NCBI RefSeq assembly: GCF_002368335.1
Contig: NZ_AP018288.1
Location: 2,925,039-2,989,038 of the forward strand
DNA from: Nostoc sp. NIES-4103
GTDB taxonomy: Bacteria > Cyanobacteriota > Cyanobacteriia > Cyanobacteriales > Nostocaceae
Length of the DNA stretch: 64,000 nt
Reading direction: 5' to 3'
Part shown: piece after piece, positions 1 through 9,023 of the stretch
Numbering within the stretch: the first letter of the stretch is position 1
How the letters are laid out: each line of letters starts with the position of its first letter
Program-made: the position numbers and the translations under genes
The notes under the pieces: generated by a model
The model's input: only the letters and a program-made list of their open reading frames with translations
Told to the model about the DNA's origin: nothing
The model's database searches: none

Positions 1-126
1 ACAAGCTTTTACAAGAGAATCGCCCATTAACCGTAATTCATGAATTCTTAATTACGAATTATACCAATTCTCCAAAATTAGGCTACAGATGCAACCCGAA
101 AAAGCCTTGCTAGCTCTAAGTTTCGG

Positions 127-160
127 AAATTACGAATTACGAATTACGAATTACGAATTA
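127..160. repeat. STRR heptamer array (AATTACG)
   Basis: Tandem copies of the heptamer AATTACG lie downstream of rps1. The same array recurs at 8134-8175, just before hetI, and near 46600. Heptamer arrays of this kind (STRR) are known from heterocystous cyanobacteria. Confidence 0.85.
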
Positions 161-173
161 TTGGGTTATCAGT

Positions 174-203
174 AAACAAAAAAAGAGGGAAAACCCCTCT
201 TTG
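174..203 (-). terminator. Intrinsic terminator of rps1
   Basis: The 8-bp stem AAAGAGGG (182-189) pairs with CCCTCTTT (195-202). On the minus strand it is followed by a T-rich run. It lies about 50 bp after the rps1 stop and fits a Rho-independent terminator. Confidence 0.85.
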
Positions 204-250
204 TAAGATATTTCGATATTTTAATACAGATAAGTAGAACTACAACTGAA

Positions 251-1276
251 TTACTCTTCAATAGCTACTGGTATCTCTTCTTCAGTTTCAATAGCTGCTG
301 GAATGTCTTCCTCAACTACAGCATCTACCCCTTCTGCTGCTTCCACAGGTAAAGTCATTACCGCAGGAGCGCCTTGTTGTTTAGCTAGCAGCTGTTCTCG
401 ATATTTAGCTGCCATTTCTTCTGCTTTATCGTAAACTAAATCACGGTTTTTAATCATGTCACCGGGTTCGGGTTCCAGCTGTTTGGTAGACAAGGAAATC
501 CGACCCCTTTCAGCATCCAAGTCAATGATCATAACTTTTACTTCGTCATTGACATTGAACACGCTGTGAGGTGTATCAATATGTTCGTGGGAAATTTCCG
601 AGATGTGCAATAATCCGCTGACTCCGCCAATGTCAATAAATGCACCGTAAGGCTTGATGCCACGAACTGTACCAATTACTACTTCGCCAACTTCTAGGCG
701 GTTCATCTTGCGCTCAACCAATGCGCGACGATGGGATAGAACTAGGCGATTGCGTTCTTCATCTACTTCTAAGAACTTCAAAGGCAGTTCTTCACCTACC
801 AATTCTTCTTTGGGTTTGCGGGTGCTAATGTGAGAACCGGGGATAAATCCACGCAATCCTTCAATTCTAACCAATGCGCCCCCACGGTTGGTAGCAAATA
901 CACCGGAACGTACAGTGGCATCTTCTGCTTGCAGCTGACGCACCCGTTCCCAAGCCCGCATGTACTCAATCCGACGAATGGAAAGTGTTAGCTGACCGTC
1001 TTCGTTCTCATCTGTGAGAATGAAAAATTCTCGCGTTTCATTTGACTGTAATACTTCTTCCGGGGCATCAACCCGGTTAATAGACATTTCTTGTATAGGT
1101 ATATATGCTGCTGTTTTAGCACCTATGTCAATCAGAGCGCCGCGCGGCTCTATACTGAAAACAGTTCCTGGTACAATATCTCCAGGGCTAAAGTGATAAT
1201 CATACTTGTCAAGTAGAGCAGCGAAATCTTCGTGAGTAAATCCAATTTCTGTAGCGGTTAAGTTCTGATTGACCAT
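251..1276 (-). CDS. rps1: 30S ribosomal protein S1 (cyanobacterial short form)
   Basis: This 341-aa protein binds mRNA on the small ribosomal subunit and supports translation initiation. It has three S1 (OB-fold) repeats at about residues 32-100, 117-184 and 198-266, each with the typical G..V.G.V pattern; the third reads GTVRGIKPYGAFIDIGG and ends in LLHISEIS. An acidic Glu/Ala/Val-rich tail follows after about residue 300. Three S1 repeats and about 330 residues are usual for cyanobacterial and chloroplast S1, against six repeats in Escherichia coli. The ATG at 1276 is preceded on the minus strand by AGGA about 10 nt upstream. The gene lies downstream of psbB-psbT, separated by a strong terminator, and has its own terminator at 174-203, so it is probably a single transcription unit. 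Confidence 0.95.
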   Translation of the reverse strand: MVNQNLTATEIGFTHEDFAALLDKYDYHFSPGDIVPGTVFSIEPRGALIDIGAKTAAYIPIQEMSINRVDAPEEVLQSNETREFFILTDENEDGQLTLSIRRIEYMRAWERVRQLQAEDATVRSGVFATNRGGALVRIEGLRGFIPGSHISTRKPKEELVGEELPLKFLEVDEERNRLVLSHRRALVERKMNRLEVGEVVIGTVRGIKPYGAFIDIGGVSGLLHISEISHEHIDTPHSVFNVNDEVKVMIIDLDAERGRISLSTKQLEPEPGDMIKNRDLVYDKAEEMAAKYREQLLAKQQGAPAVMTLPVEAAEGVDAVVEEDIPAAIETEEEIPVAIEE

Positions 1277-1586
1277 GCTGATTGGTTCCTGGTTTTAGTC
1301 TCCGTAAAGGTTGTGGCCTGAGGGTGATGTTTATGTGAGCTACCCAAGGGGGGTCTACACTTAACATCCTTTTCCATCCTAGCGCAGAAAAGCTAGTGTT
1401 AGCACATATCAACTTACAGATTGAAAATTATATCATATAATTATGTGCGTTAATGATGAGTCAGCTTTTAGGTCTTTAGGCTAAGACTGAGAAGAAGAGT
1501 AGGGAGTAGGGAGTGGTGTAATTCAACTACTTCAAAAGCGCTCTTTAAGGTAGTGCTGATTGGTGAGAAAGTATATAAATTGAAAT
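1277..1586. other. rps1 leader and psbT-rps1 spacer
   Basis: No gene is visible. The stretch must hold the rps1 promoter and leader, both read leftwards. A short inverted repeat CTAGC/GCTAG lies near 1380-1395. No convincing -35/-10 pair could be fixed. Confidence 0.6.
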
Positions 1587-1618
1587 ATCCGCTGTCACCA
1601 GCATTGGTGACAGCGGAT
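1587..1618 (-). terminator. Strong hairpin terminator after psbT
   Basis: A perfect 14-bp stem, ATCCGCTGTCACCA (1587-1600) with its complement at 1605-1618, closes a GCAT tetraloop. On the minus strand an ATTTC-rich tract follows. It lies about 40 bp past the psbT stop and would end the psbB-psbT transcript. Its A/T-rich flanks would also let it act on the plus strand. Confidence 0.85.
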
Positions 1619-1657
1619 AAAAATTTTATGTACCCTTACAAATTGGGTGATAGCAGC

Positions 1658-1762
1658 TTACTCATCTTTCTTTTCAATGCGGGGAGGTTCGCGAAATGCG
1701 ATCGCAAAGAAGAGAACACCTATACACAAGGTAAAAATCAAGATGTACGCAACGCTTTCCAT
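1658..1762 (-). CDS. psbT: Photosystem II protein T (PsbT)
   Basis: This 34-aa protein is too short for usual ORF cut-offs. It begins MESVAYILIFTLCIGVLFF, a single hydrophobic membrane segment, and continues AIAFREPPRIEKKDE. That is the PsbT pattern: one thylakoid helix plus a conserved charged tail with REPPR. PsbT sits at the photosystem II monomer interface next to CP47 and helps stabilise the dimer and the acceptor side. It follows psbB on the same strand, as in other cyanobacteria and chloroplasts, but the 249-bp spacer is long and full of repeats. A hairpin terminator lies just downstream. Confidence 0.95.
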   Translation of the reverse strand: MESVAYILIFTLCIGVLFFAIAFREPPRIEKKDE

Positions 1763-2011
1763 GTTAAAAGCTCCTGCCTATGCAGTTGGTAATTAAGGTA
1801 TTGGTACTGGGTATTGGGTATTGGGTACTGGGTATTGGGAAAACTCTTTCCCAGTCCCCCTTCGGGTTCGCCAGTCGCTCATGGGGGGAACCCCCAAGAC
1901 CCTTACGGGTTCGGCAGTTACTCCACTTGGGGAGACCCCAAGACCGTACTGCCTCACCGCGCTGGCTCACCAGTCCCTAGTCACTAGTCCCCAATCCCCA
2001 GTCCCCAAAAA
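1763..2011. repeat. Repeat-filled psbB-psbT spacer
   Basis: The spacer holds TTGGGTA/TGGGTAT heptamers (about 1798-1848), a self-complementary block around GGGGGGAACCCCC (about 1890) with a partial second copy near 1932, and CCCCAGT-type heptamers (about 1978-2010). Translations of this block in both directions are repeat artefacts. Confidence 0.8.
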
Positions 2012-3541
2012 TTAGAGAGCTTCCTTCCGACGGGTTGTCTTATCACCCACTTTCTGGAATAGACCCCACTCAACTTGTTCTTCTAGATCCGCATCCACAC
2101 CAGCAAACACGTCTCGGTAGATTGTACGGGCGCCATGCCAGAGATGACCAAAGAAGAATAATAGAGCAAATACAGCGTGTCCAAAGGTAAACCAACCTCT
2201 AGGACTGGTGCGGAATACACCGTCAGAGTTCAAGGTTTCCCGGTCAAATTCAAAGATTTCACCGCCTTGAGCTTTACGGGCATATTTTTTCACATCAGCT
2301 GGATCTGTAAAAGTTTGGCCATCCAGGTCGCCACCATAGAAGCTAACGGTGACACCAGATTGCTCAAAGCTATATTTAGATTCTGCACGACGGAAAGGAA
2401 TGTCAGCGCGGACAATGCCATCTGCGTCGGTCAAGATTACAGGGAAGGTTTCAAAGAAGTTGGGGAGACGACGCACGGTCAATTCCCGTCCTTCAGAGTC
2501 CTTGAATACTGCGTGACCTTGCCAAGACTGGGCAATGCCATCACCCTTGACCATAGGCCCTGTACGGAATAGACCGCCTTTAGCGGGGCTATTGCCGACA
2601 TAATCGTAAAATGCCAGTTTTTCGGGAATTTGTGACCAAGCTTCAGAAAGGGTTGCACCTTCAGCGACGCTATTTTGCACGCGACGCTCAATTTCTTGAC
2701 GGAAGTAGCCTTGATCCCATTGATAACGGGTAGGGCCAAACAATTCGATGGGGGTAGCAGCGTTACCGTACCACATAGTACCAGCAACTACGAAGGCAGC
2801 GAAGAATACCGCGGCAATACTGCTGGAAAGTACGGTTTCAATGTTACCCATCCGCAGGGCTTTGTAAAGCCGTTCGGGGGGTCTGACTGTCAGGTGGAAT
2901 AAACCAGCGATAATACCAACAACGCCAGCGGCAATGTGGTGAGCGACAATACCGCCTGGGTTAAATGGGTTGAACCCATCTGGCCCCCACTCTGGCGCTA
3001 CTGGCTGTACGCTGCCGGTGATTCCATAGGGGTCAGAAACCCACAATCCCGGGCCAAATAGTCCGGTGAGGTGGAAAGCACCAAAGCCAAAACAAAGTAG
3101 ACCAGATAAGAACAGGTGAATGCCAAACATTTTTGGCAAGTCTAGAGCAGGTTCACCAGTGCGGGGATCTCTAAAGAGTTCCAAATCCCAGTAAACCCAG
3201 TGCCAAACAGCGGCTAAGAATAACAGACCAGAAAGAACAATATGAGCTGCGGCAACGCCTTCAAAAGACCAGAAACCGGGATCAGTTGAGGGGCCGCCAG
3301 TAACGTTCCAACCACCCCAAGATTGGGTGACGCCTAAACGTGCCATGAAGGGCAGCACGAACATCCCTTGACGCCACATTGGGTTGAGAACTGGATCGCT
3401 GGGATCATAAATAGCTAGTTCGTACAGTGCCATTGAACCAGCCCAGCCTGCCACTAAGGCTGTGTGCATCAAGTGTACAGAAATCAGTCGCCCTGGATCG
3501 TTCAGAACGACTGTGTGTACTCGGTACCAGGGTAGTCCCAT
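2012..3541 (-). CDS. psbB: Photosystem II chlorophyll-binding protein CP47 (PsbB)
   Basis: This 509-aa core antenna protein of photosystem II binds chlorophyll a and carotenoid and passes energy to the reaction centre. The N-terminus (MGLPWYRVHTVVLNDPGRL) and the first helix with HLMHTALVAGWAGSMALYE are typical of CP47. Six membrane helices with paired histidines are recognisable, for example HIVLSGLLFLAAVWHWVYW, GIHLFLSGLLCFGFGAFH and HHIAAGVVGIIAGLFHL. The large lumenal loop lies at about residues 260-430, and the last helix contains FFFGHLWHGARTIYRDVFAG. The length matches the usual 508-510 residues. The ATG at 3541 is the conserved start. It is followed by psbT, and the two probably form one transcript. 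Confidence 0.98.
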   Translation of the reverse strand: MGLPWYRVHTVVLNDPGRLISVHLMHTALVAGWAGSMALYELAIYDPSDPVLNPMWRQGMFVLPFMARLGVTQSWGGWNVTGGPSTDPGFWSFEGVAAAHIVLSGLLFLAAVWHWVYWDLELFRDPRTGEPALDLPKMFGIHLFLSGLLCFGFGAFHLTGLFGPGLWVSDPYGITGSVQPVAPEWGPDGFNPFNPGGIVAHHIAAGVVGIIAGLFHLTVRPPERLYKALRMGNIETVLSSSIAAVFFAAFVVAGTMWYGNAATPIELFGPTRYQWDQGYFRQEIERRVQNSVAEGATLSEAWSQIPEKLAFYDYVGNSPAKGGLFRTGPMVKGDGIAQSWQGHAVFKDSEGRELTVRRLPNFFETFPVILTDADGIVRADIPFRRAESKYSFEQSGVTVSFYGGDLDGQTFTDPADVKKYARKAQGGEIFEFDRETLNSDGVFRTSPRGWFTFGHAVFALLFFFGHLWHGARTIYRDVFAGVDADLEEQVEWGLFQKVGDKTTRRKEAL

Positions 3542-5310
3542 CGACTACGCTCCTCCTCGATGAGTTATGTTTACAAAGCAATTTTCTTACTGAGATTCTG
3601 AGAGCGGAAGCCAAAAGGCTTGACAGTTACTTTCATTCGGAAATCCGAGTGCAGTGCTGTCTTACCGCCACTCAGAGAATTTCCTGAGTTTTTGTTATTG
3701 CCAGGGTTCTGAGCTTTTCCACAGCTGAGTCTGGGAAGACTGTGTGGGTAGTTTGGCTGTGCTTAAACGCTTCATTAGCTCTACCTGGTAGAGTAGCGAT
3801 CGCCCGTGTAACTGCCCTTGAAGTTTTCTGTTCAAGAAAACGCCTCCGTTGTTCTTTTTGGAACTGGCAAAAGCCTTACAGGCTCTTGGGCAGTCGGACA
3901 AGCTAACCTTTCAGAAGCCGCTTTTGAGACGTTCATGCACTCGCCAAGTAAAAATGAGAATGTTTTAAAAAGTGTAACTATTGATGGAACTGTTTGCAAG
4001 CGTGTAAATCGATGCGATCGCGTAGCTTGCTTGAGTTATCTTGCCATGAATCCCTGCCGCAATTTCATTTACGTACCTTTAAGGTTATGCCAAGGCAGGA
4101 AAGCAGCAAAGATGAGGGAGCAGGGGGAGATCTCAAGCCCCACTCCTACCTTTTTCTCCTTCACGTTCAGAGATGCACATCCAGAACGATTTTTGACATA
4201 AATTTTATCTTTATTTACATAAGTAAATCTACTTAAGCGTATATAATCTAGCCTCAATTTTTTATGTAGGAGGTGGGCAAAATTGGCAGTGTTCAATTTT
4301 TAAAGTTGCCCATGCAATATTTTCATCCTCACTAGCTAATGGTACAGTCAGTCCACTGAAGCAGAATTTTTTACAATTCAACTGACAATCATGGCCACAA
4401 AGTTACTAGGGTGCAGTACTTCTGCGAACATAAAACTATTTAATACTTCCAGACAAATCCAAAACTTGACTAAATATCAATCAGACAAGTTTTCAAATAT
4501 TAATTTTGTTGTCAGATATCAACATAATCAAGAGAAGTTTAATTACAAATTAAACAAAGTTTTTGAAGGAATATTAAGGCAATTCTGAAAAATTCATAAT
4601 TTTGTGATGAAGGGTACAAAGTTGAATGAGACAAAGATAGATAAACATTAGCAGTACCTAGACTTTTCCGTAAAAACCTGTCAAATATAATACTTTACTG
4701 GGTATCGCCAGCCATTAGTACCAAAGCTCAACTTGATTAGTTGTTCAGGATAGCTATTGGCTAATTTTTGAGCTTAACAAGTATTATTTTAACTACAAAA
4801 TACTTACTAAAACAGTCAGTATGAACACTTATATATAGCAAAAGCAAACAGTTCCTATAGGAAAACATGGTGTACTTAAAAATACATTTTTAACGTAAAA
4901 AATTTATACTATGCTTTAATTATACATTTAGCGTAACTATATTTATTTAAATACTCCTGATACGCCAAATGAGCCTAAACTGTCAGGTTAAATGATGTAT
5001 ATAGTGCATTGGATGATGCAGATAGTTCATGAAGATTTTGTTTTTTTGATGTTTCATTAGTATAATCACTGAGCAATTTTCCAAAATAATGTGCATTTCA
5101 TTTTATGCTGTAAATATAAACACTTATATACAAACAGCTTGGTTGCAAATATTAAAGGAATAAAATAGTACCAAGATAAATTTAGAAATCAAGAGTAAAA
5201 ATCTGGAATCACATCCTTCCGAAATTCTAAGTATTGCCCATGAAGCAATCGTGTATCCGATACACTGGTAAGCCCAAGTTATTACTGAATAATGCCAACA
5301 AGGATAAAAG
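3542..5310. other. Long intergenic region upstream of psbB
   Basis: This 1.77-kb stretch has no gene I can support. It must contain the psbB promoter and leader, read leftwards. The part from about 4180 is very AT-rich, with small palindromes such as TTTACATAAGTAAA (about 4212). ORFs of up to 127 codons appear, but none has a domain, a good ribosome site or convincing codon use. Confidence 0.5.
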
Positions 5311-6012
5311 ATGAATATAATCATGAATTTGTCTAAAACATTTACTTTCCAAGTATTAGCGTTAACTGCCATATCAGGTGTCACACTTGCACAAGAAACT
5401 CCTACTGTTCCTCAGACTCCTGCTGTTTTGCAAACGCAGGCAACACAAAGGATTTGCTCTTTAGATCCCGTTGAGGATTTATTACCTCCACCACAACAAA
5501 ACAAGCAAAATGCTGTACTTTCTTACCTTGCCCAAGAAGGTTTTACACAGAGCCAAGATGGTGCTTGGGTATGTTATGCTAACGACCCCAAAAAAGAGGG
5601 ACGTTACTATACAGTTTTTAAAGTTCAAGAAGTGAATGGAAAGCTTATAGGCAGTTCTTTCCTTGATGCTGGCAGCCTAATTGATGGGCAAGAAAATCGC
5701 AGCATAGACTTTTTTATGACGCTTGTTGAACGTCACATGAATGCAAGTGTTGAGAATCAGGACAGTATACGCAGGTATTTACAAGCCTTTGTTTCCCTGG
5801 TGAAGCAAGGAAAGATACAACCCTCCCGTCGTGGGTTTCTTTTTGACCAACCCAACCGTGCATTAGTTTTATACCACACACTCACAACAGGAGAACTCAA
5901 AGGTACAGCAATCACAATCAACATTCAATTGCCTAAAAATTTGAGTTCGGGTTCTACAAATAGACAATTTCCAACTTCTTTAGGAAATACTTTAAAACGT
6001 AACCAACAATAG
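5311..6012 (+). CDS. Secreted protein of unknown function
   Basis: I do not recognise this 233-aa protein. The ATG at 5311 has AAGGA six bases upstream; an in-frame ATG at 5323 is possible. An N-terminal signal peptide (FTFQVLALTAISGVTLAQE, cleavage near residue 28) is followed by a Pro/Thr/Gln-rich linker. A compact domain of about 170 residues follows, with cysteines in RICSLDPVEDLLPPPQ and WVCYAND that could form a disulphide. The C-terminus is polar and low in complexity. It is probably periplasmic or extracellular. It lies 45 bp before another exported unknown protein, so the two may be co-transcribed and work together. Confidence 0.75.
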   Translation: MNIIMNLSKTFTFQVLALTAISGVTLAQETPTVPQTPAVLQTQATQRICSLDPVEDLLPPPQQNKQNAVLSYLAQEGFTQSQDGAWVCYANDPKKEGRYYTVFKVQEVNGKLIGSSFLDAGSLIDGQENRSIDFFMTLVERHMNASVENQDSIRRYLQAFVSLVKQGKIQPSRRGFLFDQPNRALVLYHTLTTGELKGTAITINIQLPKNLSSGSTNRQFPTSLGNTLKRNQQ

Positions 6013-6057
6013 TGTCCGATTGTTAATAGCCAGCGGCAAGCTTTTGCTGTAATTTTT

Positions 6058-7368
6058 GTGAGGTGTATCTTGTTGAAGTCAGCTTTTAAAAGCACTGCAA
6101 TTTTATTTTCATCTTTTGCGGTGTTAATTTCTGTGTGCCAGTCTGCCATTGCCAAACCAGCCGGACTAGACCTTGGTGGTCAGTATCGTATCCCGCCAGG
6201 ACAAGAGCAAGAGTTGCTTCAATATCAACTTGAGCATGATAATGATCTACGCCAGGTGAGAATTATCCCTGGATGTACTACAGGATTTGGTCTGAGCTGC
6301 AACAAAACTGGGTCAGTACTTGAGCAAATAATTAAGTCTAATGGCGGCCCTAGCTACGAAGAGATGTTAACCCAGGCAGCTGGGGGGAGAGATAATTTAC
6401 AGGATTTTAGTGCCTATTATGGTAATAGTTTCAACGTTTATCAAACCCCGTATATCTCATTCTGGCGAGAGCAAAAAACTTCTTCTTCGATCCTAGATAG
6501 TTCCCAATATGTTCTTGGGCAAACTGTGAGCCGTAACCCTATAGAAGGTCTAGGAAATGTAACCAAGAAGTTTTCTTGGGCACCCTTAACAAGAGGTGAT
6601 AATTCCCTCGATCCCCGTAGTGGATTATTAGACTTGAAATACTCCTACGGTCGTGTCCTGTTGAATGAGTTTGCAAAAATCTCCAATCCAGAACAGGAGA
6701 TTAGGTCTTTAAATCTGCCGCCAGATATGACGCAATATTATTTGAGTACCGTCTCTGGCGGCTTACGTGCATTGAAAATTGGAGATGAGCAGGGACTTCA
6801 GGACAATATTTTGAAAATATTCTCCTTTCCCTACACAACTTCCACAACTGGTGACTACGGACGTGTACCAATTGGTGCTTCAGAAGAGTTGGCACTCCAG
6901 CCAATACCTCTTGCAGGAGAAGCTCTAGATATAGAGCCAGTATTATCAGAAGGAGCAGATATCAACGCCATCCCAGATGCTTCTCTAGCCCTGGGAGATG
7001 TTGTACAAGCACCAGGTGACAATTTTCCGTGGTGGTCATTAGGTATTCTATTGATTCCTTTAGCTTTCTTATTTGGAAGTGATGGAGATAATTCTTCCAG
7101 TCAAGCAACTACCACGGGAAATATACCTGCGAATAATATCCCGCCTATTACTCCCAACCCACCAGAATGCATTCCCACCAATGGGAACGGTTCTATCGAT
7201 AATGGTCAGGTCGTCGGAGTCCCGTCGTGTCAGAATCCGCCTGTACCGGAAGTGAAAACAGTTGTGGAACCATCGACACTCAAAGCTTTACTGTTGCTAA
7301 CTCTAATGCTCTGCATAATCAGTCGCAAACAGCGGTTAATGCCAGCAAAGTTGAAGTTGAATAGCTAA
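6058..7368 (+). CDS. Exported unknown protein with PEP-CTERM-like tail
   Basis: I do not recognise the main domain of this protein (436 aa from GTG 6058; TTG 6073 is equally plausible, with AGGTG seven bases upstream). A signal peptide ends near AIAKPAG. The ectodomain contains a Cys pair (GCTTGFGLSC), then a hydrophobic stretch WWSLGILLIPLAFLFG at about residue 325, a Pro/Asn-rich linker, and a tail VEPSTLKALLLLTLMLCII followed by basic SRKQR. The tail matches the layout of a PEP-CTERM sorting signal (VPEP-like motif, hydrophobic helix, basic end), with VEPS in place of VPEP. The family fate would be cleavage by an exosortase and surface or matrix location; no exosortase gene is in the window. 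It follows the 5311 gene closely. Confidence 0.7.
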   Translation: MRCILLKSAFKSTAILFSSFAVLISVCQSAIAKPAGLDLGGQYRIPPGQEQELLQYQLEHDNDLRQVRIIPGCTTGFGLSCNKTGSVLEQIIKSNGGPSYEEMLTQAAGGRDNLQDFSAYYGNSFNVYQTPYISFWREQKTSSSILDSSQYVLGQTVSRNPIEGLGNVTKKFSWAPLTRGDNSLDPRSGLLDLKYSYGRVLLNEFAKISNPEQEIRSLNLPPDMTQYYLSTVSGGLRALKIGDEQGLQDNILKIFSFPYTTSTTGDYGRVPIGASEELALQPIPLAGEALDIEPVLSEGADINAIPDASLALGDVVQAPGDNFPWWSLGILLIPLAFLFGSDGDNSSSQATTTGNIPANNIPPITPNPPECIPTNGNGSIDNGQVVGVPSCQNPPVPEVKTVVEPSTLKALLLLTLMLCIISRKQRLMPAKLKLNS

Positions 7369-7397
7369 AAGCATATCCTGCGATCGCTTTGACAAAA

Positions 7398-7424
7398 AAT
7401 CTCTCAGCAGCTAACTGAGAGATT
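7398..7424 (+). terminator. Hairpin after the 6058 gene
   Basis: The 10-bp perfect stem AATCTCTCAG / CTGAGAGATT has a 7-nt loop and lies 30 bp after the stop at 7368. The following T-tract is weak (ATAGTTT), so termination is likely but not certain. Confidence 0.6.
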
Positions 7425-7530
7425 ATAGTTTCCAATACTTTTTACATGAAATGTATCCCACACCAAAAGCATAACTGTCCTTTCCAAAAAAGGTGTGCCA
7501 AAATGGCGATTTTTTGAAATTATAAAAGGG

Positions 7531-7700
7531 ATTGGGTATTGGGTATTGGGGATTGAGGATTGGGTATTGAGAATTGGGGATTGGATATTGGGTATTGGGT
7601 ATTGGATATTTAGAAAACCTTTCCCCAGTCCCCAGTCCCCAGTCCCCAGTCCCCAGTCCCCAGTCCCCAGTCCCCAGTCCCCAGTCCCCAGTCCCCAGTC
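7531..7700. repeat. STRR arrays (TTGGGTA and CCCCAGT heptamers)
   Basis: Degenerate TTGGGTA/TTGGGGA heptamers (7531-7612) are followed by about eleven near-perfect CCCCAGT heptamers (7621-7700) that stop about 15 bp before the next start codon. The ORF across this block (VLGIEDWVL..., PSPQSPVPS...) is a repeat artefact. No other gene lies between 7369 and 7715. Confidence 0.9.
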
Positions 7701-7715
7701 ACCTTGAATGGAAAA

Positions 7716-8108
7716 ATGACCAAACTAATCGAATATGAAGAGGCCAGCGACGAAGTACGCTCGGTATATGATGACATCCGGACTACGCGCCAGAATGACT
7801 ACATTAACAACTTCTGGAAAGCTATAGCCAACCATCCCCCCACCTTGCAACGAACCTGGCAGGCGGTGAAGGAAGTAATGACTAGTCCCGGCGAACTTGA
7901 CCCGTTAATGCGCGAATTGATTTATATCGCTGTGAGTGTTACCAATGGCTGTGAGTACTGCATTGCCTCGCACACAACAGCAGCCCGTGCCAAGGGTATG
8001 AGTGATACCATGTTTGGGGAAGTAATGGGGATAATCGCCACGGCTAACACAACCAATCGTCTCGCCAACGGCTATCAGATACCTGTAGACGAACGATTCA
8101 AAACGTAA
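7716..8108 (+). CDS. AhpD-like / carboxymuconolactone decarboxylase family protein
   Basis: This is a 130-aa all-helical protein of the carboxymuconolactone decarboxylase (CMD)/AhpD superfamily. The redox motif CEYCIASH (Cys-x-x-Cys-x3-His) lies at about residues 82-89, with the expected helix after it (TTAARAKGMSDTMFGEVMGIIATANTTNRLANGY). Family members act as peroxidase-like thiol proteins, so a role in peroxide or thiol redox chemistry is likely; the substrate is unknown. I chose ATG 7716 (MTKLIEYEEA) over TTG 7704 because only the former begins at a family-like position. The CCCCAGT repeat array ends about 15 bp before the start, so the native leader has been displaced or overwritten by repeats. 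Confidence 0.85.
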   Translation: MTKLIEYEEASDEVRSVYDDIRTTRQNDYINNFWKAIANHPPTLQRTWQAVKEVMTSPGELDPLMRELIYIAVSVTNGCEYCIASHTTAARAKGMSDTMFGEVMGIIATANTTNRLANGYQIPVDERFKT

Positions 8109-8133
8109 AAATTATCTCAAGGAAGCTAACCAC

Positions 8134-8175
8134 TTAATTACGAATTACGAATTACGAATTACGAATTACGAATTA
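8134..8175. repeat. STRR array (AATTACG) touching the hetI start
   Basis: About six copies of AATTACG end three bases before the hetI ATG at 8178. No Shine-Dalgarno sequence remains between the array and the start codon. Confidence 0.9.
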
Positions 8176-8177
8176 GA

Positions 8178-8897
8178 ATGACTGGTCTAAATCCTATGTG
8201 GCTGCCTGCACCAACAGATTTAACTTTATTGTCGGATGAAGTTCATGTCTGGCGAATTGACCTTGACCGACCACAAGGGCAGCTACAAAATTTGGCAGCA
8301 ACTCTCTGTGCTGACGAACTTGCTCGTGCTGAACGATTTTATTTTGAGGAGCATCGGCAGCGTTTTATCGCTGGTCGTGGTATACTGCGGAGTATATTAG
8401 CTGGCTACTTGGGTATTGAGCCGCAACAAATAAAATTTGATTATCAACCCCGTGGCAAACCAGTGTTAGCAGATGCTTTTGCTCAGAGTGGGCTAGCGTT
8501 TAACTTGTCTCACTCTCAGGGTTTAGGTCTTTGTGCGGTGAATTACACTCGCCAAATTGGTATAGACCTAGAATATATCCGCCCCATGTCTGATGTGGAG
8601 AGCCTTGCCGAAAGATTCTTTTTACATAGAGAATATGATGTGGTGCGATCTCTCCCTATTGACCAAAAGCAAGAAGTGTTTTTCCGCTACTGGACTTGTA
8701 AGGAAGCTTATTTAAAAGCAACCGGAGAAGGAATCGCTCAACTAGAGCAAGTGGAAATCGCACTAACCCCCACAGAACCAGCTAGGTTGAAGACAATTGA
8801 AAATTGGAGTCTCTTAGAACTAGTACCTGCTGACAATTATCTTGCTGCTGTTGCCGTAGCTGGTTTTGGTTGGCATCTTAAGTGCTGGCAGTATTGA
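8178..8897 (+). CDS. hetI: 4'-phosphopantetheinyl transferase HetI (Sfp type)
   Basis: This 239-aa enzyme moves phosphopantetheine from coenzyme A to the serine of carrier proteins. Sfp-family motifs are all visible: AGRGILRSIL near residue 70, RGKPVL, FNLSHSQG, GIDLEYI (Mg/CoA site) and FRYWTCKEAYLKATGEG (WxxKEA). Length and sequence match HetI of Anabaena, the general PPTase of heterocystous cyanobacteria. Here it would activate the two ACPs of HglE and the free ACP of the adjacent operon. It is convergent with hetN, as in Anabaena. The ATG at 8178 follows a heptamer array with no ribosome site; ATG 8196 is an alternative but would shorten the usual N-terminus. A second PPTase domain is built into the PKS at 55566. 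Confidence 0.93.
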   Translation: MTGLNPMWLPAPTDLTLLSDEVHVWRIDLDRPQGQLQNLAATLCADELARAERFYFEEHRQRFIAGRGILRSILAGYLGIEPQQIKFDYQPRGKPVLADAFAQSGLAFNLSHSQGLGLCAVNYTRQIGIDLEYIRPMSDVESLAERFFLHREYDVVRSLPIDQKQEVFFRYWTCKEAYLKATGEGIAQLEQVEIALTPTEPARLKTIENWSLLELVPADNYLAAVAVAGFGWHLKCWQY

Positions 8898-9023
8898 TTG
8901 GGGATTGGGTATTGGGTATTAGGGACTGGGTATTGGGGACTGAGAAAGAGTTTTTCAATATCAATCGCTGAAAGTTTCAAAAGTTTTTTCCCATTCCCTA
9001 TTCCCTATTCCCAAAAACTAATA
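8898..9023. repeat. Repeats between convergent hetI and hetN
   Basis: TTGGGGA/TTGGGTA heptamers fill 8898-8945, and an inverted CCCATTCCCTATTCCC-type block lies at 8988-9012. No clear terminator hairpin is visible, although the two genes converge here. Confidence 0.7.

Noticed and set aside
4391..4588. 65-codon ORF in the AT-rich gap before the secreted protein genes
   Set aside because: ATG start but no ribosome site, no domain, and a composition (Asn, Lys, Ile, Phe) expected from AT-rich noncoding DNA.
7531..7700. Possible CRISPR array
   Set aside because: Units are 7 bp with no spacers; this is an STRR tract, and no cas genes are present.
7495..7707. 70-codon ORF with VLGIEDWVL and PSPQSPV repeats
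   Set aside because: Entirely encoded by heptamer STRR arrays, which are open in several frames; similar false ORFs occur at 1780-2015 and 30237-30419.
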